A stretch of DNA of 8,984 nucleotides from Euryarchaeota archaeon UBA226. GTDB lineage: Archaea > Thermoplasmatota > Poseidoniia > Poseidoniales > Poseidoniaceae. Below are positions 1 through 5,610 of this stretch, piece after piece. The notes under the pieces are model-generated. The model searched no databases. It was not told the origin of the DNA and saw only the letters and a list, made by a program, of their open reading frames with translations. Numbering within the stretch: position 1 is the stretch's first letter; every line of letters begins with the position of its first letter. The stretch is taken from positions 7,646 to 16,629 of the forward strand of contig DAWL01000178.1 in the NCBI GenBank assembly GCA_002505935.1, given 5' to 3'. Both the position numbers and the translations under genes were made by a program.

Positions 1-54
1 TGGAGCACCCGGCTGATAACCGGGAGGTCGCAGGTTCAAATCCTGCCTCGCCCA
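1..54 (+). tRNA. tRNA-Ile (anticodon GAT), 3' part, cut by the window edge
   Basis: This is the 3' part of an isoleucine tRNA; the acceptor 5' strand and most of the D arm lie before base 1. The anticodon stem pairs 8-12 (CCCGG) with 20-24 (CCGGG) around the loop CTGATAA, which gives anticodon GAT at 15-17. The T stem pairs 30-34 (GCAGG) with 42-46 (CCTGC) around TTCAAAT. The acceptor 3' strand is CTCGCCC (47-53), with discriminator A at 54. The next bases are CCT, so the CCA tail is not encoded and must be added by a nucleotidyltransferase. Bases 3-6 (GAGC) fit the 3' side of the D stem. No intron is seen in the visible part. Confidence 0.93.
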
Positions 55-136
55 CCTTCCATCGCTTCAGCCGTTGCCATTTTGGATGCAAAATAAGTTC
101 TTGTCATCAAAAAGAACCTTCAATCCCATGCTCTCC

Positions 137-148
137 GGAGGGGTGAGG
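137..148 (+). promoter_or_regulatory. Shine-Dalgarno sequence of prs
   Basis: The purine run GGAGGGGTGAGG ends 7 nt before the GTG at 156. It is the main reason for accepting that non-ATG start. The preceding CTCCGGAG (133-140) is a small palindrome overlapping this site. Confidence 0.7.
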
Positions 149-155
149 AAAGCCC

Positions 156-1085
156 GTGCCGATAGTATCTGGTTCCAGTGCCAAAGGTTTGGCAGCCGAC
201 CTTGCTAATCAGCTCTCATGGCAACACGTTCAGATGGAAGCGAGACGTTTTCCGGATGGAGAAGGTTATGTCAGAGTTCCAGAAGGTTTCATCGATTCAC
301 TGCGCGAGCAAGATGTAGTTGTAGTATCCAATACCTTTCCTGATTCAGGAATAGTGGAGACATTGTTGTTGCTTGAAGCGATTTCTGATGTCAGAGCAGG
401 TAGGTTGGATAGTCTGAAAGGAGGTAAAGCCGAACAAAGTGATGTTGGGCCGGGACTCTATCTTGCGATACCTTACTTTGGATATTCAAGGCAAGATAAG
501 AGATTCCAGAAAGGTGAGGCAATATCTGCTAAGGCACTTGGGCGCATCTTCGCCAATCATTGCGACGGAATCATCGTCTTGGACCTACATGCTCCCGAGG
601 CTTTGCAGGATCTATCTATCCCCGTCGCTTTCGTTTCTGCAATGCCAGAAGTTGCCGAACACCTACAATCGACTGTGAAACCGGATTTCATCCTAAGTCC
701 TGACAAGGGAGCCATCGAGCGAGCCTCGGCGGTTGCTGAAGCCATAGGTTGTCGATTCTCGTATCTCGAAAAGGTACGTATTGACGCTCACACCATCGTC
801 CACCAACCGAAAGACCTCGATGTAGACGGTTCAGTGGTGGCCATTGTTGATGACATGATTTCAACTGGAGGGACTATCTGCAAAGCAAGTGACGCCCTAC
901 AAAACCAAGGTGCTGCAGAAGTACATGCGGCCTGTACCCATGGTTTGTTTACCGGCGGCGCAATTTCACGATTGGATAAGCACGTTGACGGAGTGCATGC
1001 CAGCAATTCATTGGCCAACCCTAGATCATCTATCTCTGGAGGGCCGGCTCTAGCCAGAGGAGTAAGGACCCTTCTCAACCTGTGA
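156..1085 (+). CDS. prs: Ribose-phosphate pyrophosphokinase (PRPP synthase)
   Basis: The enzyme transfers pyrophosphate from ATP to ribose 5-phosphate, making PRPP for purine, pyrimidine, histidine and tryptophan synthesis in the cytoplasm. Visible family motifs are RFPDGEGYVRV (31-41), PYFGYSRQDKR with the following GEAISAK (106-126, ATP-binding and active-site region), DLHAPEAL (143-150, metal-binding His145), SPDKGA (181-186), a K-x-R pair at 206/208 of the flexible loop, and the PRPP-binding loop VDDMISTGGT (231-240). The 309 residues exceed the roughly 285 usual for archaeal enzymes. The excess lies mostly in a Gly/Lys-rich stretch at about 81-99, between the first two conserved blocks. 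The GTG start is chosen because GGAGGGGTGAGG lies 7 nt upstream and the protein begins directly with the first beta strand (PIVSGS). It follows the tRNA by about 100 nt and appears to be its own transcription unit. Confidence 0.93.
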   Translation: MPIVSGSSAKGLAADLANQLSWQHVQMEARRFPDGEGYVRVPEGFIDSLREQDVVVVSNTFPDSGIVETLLLLEAISDVRAGRLDSLKGGKAEQSDVGPGLYLAIPYFGYSRQDKRFQKGEAISAKALGRIFANHCDGIIVLDLHAPEALQDLSIPVAFVSAMPEVAEHLQSTVKPDFILSPDKGAIERASAVAEAIGCRFSYLEKVRIDAHTIVHQPKDLDVDGSVVAIVDDMISTGGTICKASDALQNQGAAEVHAACTHGLFTGGAISRLDKHVDGVHASNSLANPRSSISGGPALARGVRTLLNL

Positions 1086-1097
1086 TTCGTTTTACTG

Positions 1098-1129
1098 AGC
1101 GGAAGATTCCATTCTATTGAATCTCCGTT
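1098..1129 (+). terminator. Hairpin downstream of prs (possible terminator or leader element)
   Basis: Bases 1098-1109 can pair with 1119-1129. There are six pairs next to the loop, one bulged A (1103), then five more pairs including one G-T wobble, closing a 9-nt loop (1110-1118). The hairpin starts 12 nt after the prs stop. It lacks a following T-run, so its role as a terminator is a guess. Confidence 0.4.
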
Positions 1130-1141
1130 GGGTTTAAACCC
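1130..1141 (+). promoter_or_regulatory. Palindromic TATA-like box upstream of the ribosomal-protein genes
   Basis: GGGTTTAAACCC is a perfect 12-bp palindrome whose core TTTAAA (1133-1138) resembles an archaeal TATA box. Initiation about 25 nt downstream would fall near 1160 and leave a leader of about 30 nt before the L7Ae ATG at 1192. The flanking GGG/CCC arms could also make it an operator. A second short palindrome, TTGCGCAA, sits at 1150-1157. The promoter role is inferred from position and composition only. Confidence 0.45.
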
Positions 1142-1191
1142 GCGATGCTTTGCGCAACGCTGCCTTACATGAGGAAGAAGGAGAGATTCCA

Positions 1192-1566
1192 ATGAGTGTA
1201 CACGTACGATTTGAAACCCCAGGAGAGTTGGCTGACGCAGTTTACGAGTTGGTTCAGACAGCAAGTAAATCAGGAGCCATAAAGAAAGGAAGCAACGAAG
1301 TGACCAAGGCTGCCGAGCGCGGCAATGCCAAGTTCATTGTTCTTGCAGAAGACGTCAACCCCCCTGAGTTGTTAGCGCATATCCCTATGATTTGTGAAGA
1401 GAAAGGTATCCCATTCGGATACGTACCTAGTCAAGAATTCCTAGCAAAAGAAGCAGGAATGCCAAAAGGTGTCAAAACTGCATCTCTTGCATTGATGGAC
1501 ATCAGCAAGGCTGCACAAGAGACTTTCAACAATGTAGTCGATCAAATCAAGGCTATCAACGAGTGA
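1192..1566 (+). CDS. rpl7ae: Ribosomal protein L7Ae (eL8), K-turn binding
   Basis: L7Ae is a large-subunit protein that binds kink-turns. In archaea it is also the core protein of box C/D and H/ACA guide RNPs and of RNase P. The 124 residues match the family's length. The RNA-binding segment KKGSNEVTKAAERG (31-44) is intact, followed by the hydrophobic strand FIVLAEDV (48-55), the PPELLAHIPMICEEKGIPF block (57-75), and the C-terminal RNA-contacting loop near 90-101. The frame is open back to a TTG at 1150, but the ATG at 1192 is chosen. It has the purine run GAAGAAGGAGAG (about 1174-1185) just upstream and gives the usual N-terminus. It is probably the first gene of a unit with S28e (23-nt gap) and L24e. 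Confidence 0.95.
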   Translation: MSVHVRFETPGELADAVYELVQTASKSGAIKKGSNEVTKAAERGNAKFIVLAEDVNPPELLAHIPMICEEKGIPFGYVPSQEFLAKEAGMPKGVKTASLALMDISKAAQETFNNVVDQIKAINE

Positions 1567-1589
1567 AGCCTTAACTTGGAGAGATTAAG

Positions 1590-1814
1590 ATGAGCGAAGA
1601 ACTCAGCGGATGGCCCGCAGAGGTCGTTGAAGTCGTAGGTCGAACCGGAATGACTGGGGAGGCAACTCAAGTGAAGGTTAGAGTAAACGATGCTCCTAAC
1701 CCACGAGACATCGGCCGAATTATCACTCGAAATGTCGTTGGCCCAATTCGTGTTGGCGATATCCTGATGCTCAAGGATACTGGCCGTGAGGCCCGCAAGT
1801 TGAATGTGAGGTGA
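1590..1814 (+). CDS. rps28e: Small-subunit ribosomal protein S28e (eS28)
   Basis: This 74-residue protein is an OB-fold component of the 30S subunit near the mRNA exit region, found only in archaea and eukaryotes. The sequence shows the family pattern: AEVVEVVGRTGMTGEATQVK (10-29), the RDIGRIITRNVVGPIR core (39-54), and the signature VGDILMLKDTGREARKL near the C-terminus. The ATG at 1590 has GGAGAG (1578-1583) upstream, and the length is normal. It lies 23 nt after L7Ae and 5 nt before the L24e ATG, so the three r-protein genes are very probably cotranscribed. The end of this gene also carries the ribosome-binding site of L24e. Confidence 0.95.
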   Translation: MSEELSGWPAEVVEVVGRTGMTGEATQVKVRVNDAPNPRDIGRIITRNVVGPIRVGDILMLKDTGREARKLNVR

Positions 1815-1819
1815 AAGTT

Positions 1820-2011
1820 ATGCCAGAACGTAGAGTGTGCAGTTTCAGCGGTGAAGAAATTGAACCAGGCACCGGCCTGATGTTTGTCAAGCGTGATGGA
1901 ACCGTCATGTGGTTCAAGAATAGCAAAGCTCGCAAGAATTCACTAAAATTGAAGCGTAATCCTCGCAAGGTCAAGTGGACTAGGCATTACGTTCGCGGTG
2001 GAATCCAATAG
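1820..2011 (+). CDS. rpl24e: Large-subunit ribosomal protein L24e (eL24), zinc ligands largely lost
   Basis: L24e is a 50S subunit protein. The 63 residues carry the family blocks EIEPGTG (13-19), FVKRDGTVMWF (22-32) and LKLKRNPRKVKWT with a basic tail. Classical archaeal L24e is a zinc ribbon with CxxC followed by CxxxC. Here Cys7 remains, but the other ligand positions read Ser10, Lys33 and Ala37, so zinc binding should be lost. The frame opens at a GTG (1811) that overlaps the S28e stop. The ATG at 1820 is preferred because GAGGTGA (1808-1814) lies 5 nt before it and it gives the usual short N-terminus. No promoter is expected directly upstream, so translation probably follows that of S28e. 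Confidence 0.92.
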   Translation: MPERRVCSFSGEEIEPGTGLMFVKRDGTVMWFKNSKARKNSLKLKRNPRKVKWTRHYVRGGIQ

Positions 2012-2013
2012 AA

Positions 2014-2034
2014 TTCAACCGCAGTTCGGCTGAA
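2014..2034 (+). terminator. Weak hairpin after L24e
   Basis: TTCA (2014-2017) pairs with TGAA (2031-2034) and CCG (2019-2021) with CGG (2027-2029) around a CAGTT loop, with one A-C mismatch. It lies 3 nt after the L24e stop and could mark the 3' end of the r-protein transcript. It is short and has no T-run. Confidence 0.25.
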
Positions 2035-2098
2035 TAAAGTCGGTGCAATCTCCTGAATAGGTTCTATCACTCTAGTTATCTGATAAGTTCATCAATGA

Positions 2099-2117
2099 GG
2101 GGCCGGTCGCCGGCTCC
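2099..2117 (+). promoter_or_regulatory. Strong GC-rich hairpin abutting the ndk ribosome-binding site
   Basis: GGGGCCGG (2099-2106) pairs with CCGGCTCC (2110-2117) over all eight positions (one G-T wobble), with a TCG triloop. The likely Shine-Dalgarno GGTGAG (2118-2123) starts at the next base, and the ndk ATG follows at 2127. Such a stem in the leader would hinder ribosome loading, or place the site at the edge of a structured element. No T-run follows, so a terminator is less likely. Confidence 0.55.
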
Positions 2118-2126
2118 GGTGAGAAT

Positions 2127-2576
2127 ATGGAAACCACGTACGTGATGGTCAAGCCAGATGGTGTTCAGAGAGGACTTGTAGGAGAGATTATCTCCAGATT
2201 TGAGCGTAAAGGATTGCGTCTTGTAGGACTGAAGAGTATGGTGCCGAGCGAAGATATCGCTCGCGCCCACTACGATGTACACAAGGAGCGGCCCTTCTTC
2301 CCTGGATTGATCAAGTTCGTCACAAGTGGCCCTGTAGTCTGCATGGCATGGCATGGAGTTGAGGCCATCAAGGTAGCAAGAAGCCTGATTGGACCAACCA
2401 ATGGTAGAGATGCACCACCTGGAACCATACGTGGAGATTACGGAATGGACATGGGCTTCAATATGATTCACGGCAGCGATGCTGCTGAAACCGCCGAGTT
2501 TGAATTGGGACTTTGGTTCCCAGAAGGAACGATGGACTGGTCCTGCGACCGTGAGAAGTGGGTCTACGAATCCTGA
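2127..2576 (+). CDS. ndk: Nucleoside diphosphate kinase
   Basis: The enzyme moves the gamma phosphate of an NTP to any NDP through a phosphohistidine, balancing NTP and dNTP pools. The 149 residues are the normal length for the small hexameric or tetrameric form. The N-terminal VMVKPDGVQRGLVGEI (6-21) contains the conserved KPD-V-R-G pattern. The GPTNGRDAPPGTIRGDYG segment (89-106) covers the nucleotide-contacting loop. The active-site His is 115, in FNMIHGSDA. Ndk lying between L24e and aIF5B is a conserved archaeal arrangement. The 115-nt gap before it holds two hairpins (2014-2034 and 2099-2117) and no clear TATA box, so it may be read through from the r-protein genes with leader control. 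infB starts 21 nt downstream. Confidence 0.96.
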   Translation: METTYVMVKPDGVQRGLVGEIISRFERKGLRLVGLKSMVPSEDIARAHYDVHKERPFFPGLIKFVTSGPVVCMAWHGVEAIKVARSLIGPTNGRDAPPGTIRGDYGMDMGFNMIHGSDAAETAEFELGLWFPEGTMDWSCDREKWVYES

Positions 2577-2597
2577 AGCTCCCGAGGAGGGAGAGGA

Positions 2598-4421
2598 ATG
2601 AGCGATGAAGAACTACCTGAAGAGGCCGAAGCGCCACTATTGGGAGAGAATCGCCAACCAATAGTCAGCGTTCTTGGGCATGTCGACCATGGTAAGACCA
2701 GTATTCTCGATCATATCCGTTCGTTGGGACAAGAACGTCAGGCTAGCGTGATGGCACGTGAGGCAGGAGGAATTACCCAACATATCGGGGCTACCGAAGT
2801 GCCTGCAGAATTGTTGAACGAAACCTGTGCAAAAATGATGGGTGGAAAGAAATTCAAATCCCCAGGTTTGTTATTCATCGATACTCCGGGACACCATTCC
2901 TTCACATCTCTTCGCAGCAGAGGAGGGGCATTGGCCGACATCGCGATTCTAGTTGTCGACATGATGGAAGGTTGTCAACCGCAAACGATTGAATCGATGA
3001 AGATTCTACGTAAGCAACGTACACCCTTCGTCATAGCGGCCAACAAGGTTGACCGTTTGCATGGCTGGCAACCAAAATTTGGACGCAGTTTTATCGAGGC
3101 TTTCGCAGATCAACGTTCCGATGCCAAGGAATATTTTGAAGAACGGTGGTGGAAATTGGTTGGGCAATTCTCGGAACATGGATTCAATATCGAGAGATAT
3201 GACCGAATCAAGGATTTCACCAAGGATATCGCCGTAGTTCCCTGTTCTGCTAAGGAAGGTGAAGGATTAGCAGACCTCTTGGCGGTGACTATTGGTCTCG
3301 CAGAACGCTTCCTTGAAGAGAGATTGAGGGATACCCTTGGTCCTGCTGAAGGAACGGTTCTAGAGATGAAAGATGAACGCGGTCTTGGCAAAACTATCGA
3401 TGTTATTCTATATCGAGGAGAACTAAACAAAGGTGACAAGATTACACTGGTATCGCAAGACGGTCCCTTCCAGACTCACATCAAGGGCATGTTCCGCCCA
3501 CGCGGGATGTCAGAAATGCGAGATGCTGGAGACCGTTGGGATGATTTCGACCATGTCAAAGCTGCAGCAGGAATCAAGATTAGTGGACCGGGGTTGGAAA
3601 ACGTCCTTGCCGGAACTTCACTCAGATTATCCAATACTGAAGAACAAGCACAAGAGGCTGAAGCCCTAGCTTGGGATGAAGCGAAGGTATCATTCAGTAT
3701 GGATGAGGAAGGAGTCGTTTTGAAAGCGGATACGCTAGGTGGCCTAGAAGCCCTGGCTTGGGAGTTGAAAAAACTCGAGGTGCCGATTCGTTTAGCGACT
3801 ATTGGCCAAATCAACAAACGAGATTTGATGACCGCTGAAAATGCTGCAGATCCTTTGCATCGAGTGATTCTCGCCTTCTCTACTGGTTCATTGAACGAAG
3901 TGGCAGATAAACTGAGTTCTGATGACTCCGCTGTCGAACTGATGGATGGAGACATCATTTATCACATCATTGAGCGATTCGAGAAGTGGCAAGAAGAAAC
4001 CAAGCGTGCTATTGAGGAAGCACAAAGAGAAGCGTTGGTTTACCCTGGTAAATTACTAATTCTCAGCGACCACATCTTCCGTAGAAGTAACCCCGCGGTT
4101 GTCGGGGTCAGAGTACTTGGTGGAAGAGTGCATCAAGGTCAACGTTTGATGAAACCGGATGGAACCTCAGTGGGTAGAGTTCAATCATTGCGCACTGGTG
4201 ATGAAGTGCTGAAAGAGGCGCGTCAAGGAGACGAAGTAGCAGTAGCAATTCAAGGAGCAACGGTAGGCAGGGGAATCGATGAGGAAGACATCCTGTTGGT
4301 AGATATTCCTGAAAGTCACGCTAAACGTTTACGTAAACTGGAGATGACGGCGATGGAAGAAGAGATCTATCAGGAACTCATCACTTTACATCGAAAAGAG
4401 AACCATTTCTGGGGAAGATAA
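2598..4421 (+). CDS. infB: Translation initiation factor aIF5B (archaeal IF2 homologue)
   Basis: This is a translational GTPase that promotes ribosomal subunit joining after initiator-tRNA placement. The 607 residues match the usual archaeal length, without the long N-terminal extension of bacterial or eukaryotic versions. GTPase motifs are G1 GHVDHGKT (27-34), a switch I region with GGITQHIGATEVP (57-69), G3 DTPGH (95-99), G4 NKVD (149-152) and G5 SAK (217-219). Domains II, III and IV follow at roughly 240-355, 360-460 and 470-590. The C-terminus ENHFWGR resembles the end of the family that contacts aIF1A. The ATG has a strong purine run GAGGAGGGAGAGG (2584-2596). The first 18 residues are acidic and variable. 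It is probably cotranscribed with ndk. Confidence 0.96.
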   Translation: MSDEELPEEAEAPLLGENRQPIVSVLGHVDHGKTSILDHIRSLGQERQASVMAREAGGITQHIGATEVPAELLNETCAKMMGGKKFKSPGLLFIDTPGHHSFTSLRSRGGALADIAILVVDMMEGCQPQTIESMKILRKQRTPFVIAANKVDRLHGWQPKFGRSFIEAFADQRSDAKEYFEERWWKLVGQFSEHGFNIERYDRIKDFTKDIAVVPCSAKEGEGLADLLAVTIGLAERFLEERLRDTLGPAEGTVLEMKDERGLGKTIDVILYRGELNKGDKITLVSQDGPFQTHIKGMFRPRGMSEMRDAGDRWDDFDHVKAAAGIKISGPGLENVLAGTSLRLSNTEEQAQEAEALAWDEAKVSFSMDEEGVVLKADTLGGLEALAWELKKLEVPIRLATIGQINKRDLMTAENAADPLHRVILAFSTGSLNEVADKLSSDDSAVELMDGDIIYHIIERFEKWQEETKRAIEEAQREALVYPGKLLILSDHIFRRSNPAVVGVRVLGGRVHQGQRLMKPDGTSVGRVQSLRTGDEVLKEARQGDEVAVAIQGATVGRGIDEEDILLVDIPESHAKRLRKLEMTAMEEEIYQELITLHRKENHFWGR

Positions 4422-4433
4422 GCGATTTTGGCA

Positions 4434-4483
4434 ATTCTGGGGACTTTCTTCAGACAGTTTTGCGTGAAGTCTCTTTCCCCAAT
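4434..4483 (+). repeat. Interrupted inverted repeat between infB and the MoxR gene
   Basis: GGGGA (4439-4443) pairs with TCCCC (4476-4480) and CTTCA (4448-4452) with TGAAG (4465-4469). ATT (4434-4436) can also meet AAT (4481-4483) across a 2-nt bulge. The result is a bipartite stem with an internal loop. It could help end infB transcripts or lie in the leader of the next gene. The match is modest. Confidence 0.3.
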
Positions 4484-4533
4484 CTTGAAGTACGATTCCG
4501 ACGGGTGGGGTAGCGTCCACAGGAGTGTATACC

Positions 4534-5544
4534 ATGGCCCAAGCATATCAAGCCGGAGCAGGAGGAGGAGGAGACAACCGTGCCAAGGACCTAATCGCCA
4601 CAGTGAGTGCGATTGCAAATGGCCTAATGAATGAGGTCGGAAAGGTCATCATCGGTAAGCAGGAGAACCTACGCAGAGTGACTGTAGGTATCCTATCGAA
4701 TGGAAACATGCTACTGGAAGATTTCCCCGGACTAGGGAAGACAATGCTCTCCAATACTTTCGCCAAGGCCCTTGGATGTAAGTTCAAGCGTGTACAGTTT
4801 ACTCCTGACTTGTTGCCAAGCGACATCATGGGGACGTACATGTATGACCAGAAGTCTGGCGAGTTCAAATTGCGTGCTGGACCTCTTTTCTGTAATATCC
4901 TATTGGCTGACGAGATTAACCGTGCTCCGCCAAAGACTCAGGCTGCATTGCTTGAAGCAATGGAAGAAAAGCAGGTTACCATTGAGGGTATCACCCACAA
5001 GCTACCCGCACCTTTCGTCGTTCTAGCAACTCAGAACCCTGTTGAGCAGGAAGGTACCTACCCACTACCGGAGGCGCAAATGGACCGTTTCCTAATCAAG
5101 ATGAGTATGGGGTACCCAGACCGTTCTGAAGAGAAGGCTATTCTGGCTCGCCGAAAGTTGCGTGGAAAGGACCAACACGATGTCGTGCAAATCACTTCAC
5201 CAAAGAAGGTGGTGGCTATGCAGAAGGCATTGGAGACTGTTCACGTCGACCCAGCGATTCTGTCATATGTTGTTGAAATCGTACAACGCAGCCGTGAGGA
5301 TCACAGAATCATCAACGGATGCAGTCCTCGTGCCAGTCAAGCCCTATTCAAGTCGAGCCGTGCAGCAGCAGCCATCGATGGCAGAGACTACGTTATTCCA
5401 GATGATATCAAGAGCATCGCACTACAGATTTGCAGCCACAGAATAGTGATGAAACCAGAAGCCAAGATTCGCGGAATCACTGGAATGCACATCATGCGTA
5501 AGATTCTCTCTGAAGTTCCAGTACCGGTCATTCAGCCTGCTTGA
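4534..5544 (+). CDS. MoxR-family AAA+ ATPase
   Basis: MoxR ATPases act as chaperone-like remodelling machines, usually with VWA-domain partners; the substrate here cannot be told. In the 336 residues, Walker A is EDFPGLGKT (62-70), preceded by NMLL. Walker B is ILLADE (122-127), followed by the MoxR signature INRAPPKTQAALLEAMEE. Sensor 1 is LATQN (164-168), followed by EQEGTYPLPEAQMDRF with a likely arginine finger near 185. Sensor 2 lies in the later SPRASQAL segment. The N-terminus is Gly/Ala-rich and probably disordered. The ATG at 4534 is chosen over the in-frame GTG at 4525 because AGGAG (4521-4525) is 8 nt before the ATG and would overlap the GTG. No DUF58 or VWA gene, the usual companions, is visible next to it. 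A ParA gene follows after 66 nt. Confidence 0.92.
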   Translation: MAQAYQAGAGGGGDNRAKDLIATVSAIANGLMNEVGKVIIGKQENLRRVTVGILSNGNMLLEDFPGLGKTMLSNTFAKALGCKFKRVQFTPDLLPSDIMGTYMYDQKSGEFKLRAGPLFCNILLADEINRAPPKTQAALLEAMEEKQVTIEGITHKLPAPFVVLATQNPVEQEGTYPLPEAQMDRFLIKMSMGYPDRSEEKAILARRKLRGKDQHDVVQITSPKKVVAMQKALETVHVDPAILSYVVEIVQRSREDHRIINGCSPRASQALFKSSRAAAAIDGRDYVIPDDIKSIALQICSHRIVMKPEAKIRGITGMHIMRKILSEVPVPVIQPA

Positions 5545-5545
5545 A

Positions 5546-5594
5546 CAAACTGCTTACCCATCGCTTCAAAGGTGAAGGCTTTACTTGCGGTTTG
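5546..5594 (+). repeat. Nested inverted repeats between the MoxR and parA genes
   Basis: CAAACTGC (5546-5553) pairs with GCGGTTTG (5587-5594) over eight positions with one wobble. Inside it, CTTCA (5564-5568) pairs with TGAAG (5573-5577) around an AAGG loop. The structure fills nearly the whole gap, ending 4 nt before the parA purine run (5599-5603). It could be a terminator for the MoxR transcript, a leader element, or a protein-binding site of the parA cassette. Confidence 0.4.
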
Positions 5595-5610
5595 AGCAGG
5601 GGGAATTCAA

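Noticed and set aside
95..120. AAGTTCTT / AAGAACCTT hairpin after the tRNA as a terminator
   Set aside because: The pairing needs a bulge, is AT-rich and short, and no T-run follows; too weak to list.
1150..1191. A TTG-started N-terminal extension of L7Ae (14 extra residues)
   Set aside because: The extension overlaps the proposed promoter leader and has no ribosome-binding site. The ATG at 1192 has one and gives the normal family length.
788..1264. Minus-strand 158-codon open frame across the prs end
   Set aside because: It lies opposite the well-supported prs and L7Ae genes, has low-complexity shadow composition and no ribosome-binding site.
1811..1819. GTG start for L24e overlapping the S28e stop
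   Set aside because: The GAGGTGA run that contains this GTG serves as the Shine-Dalgarno for the ATG at 1820, and the GTG has no site of its own.
3476..3958. Minus-strand 160-codon open frame inside infB
   Set aside because: It is a Ser/Ala-rich antisense shadow of a strongly conserved GTPase gene.
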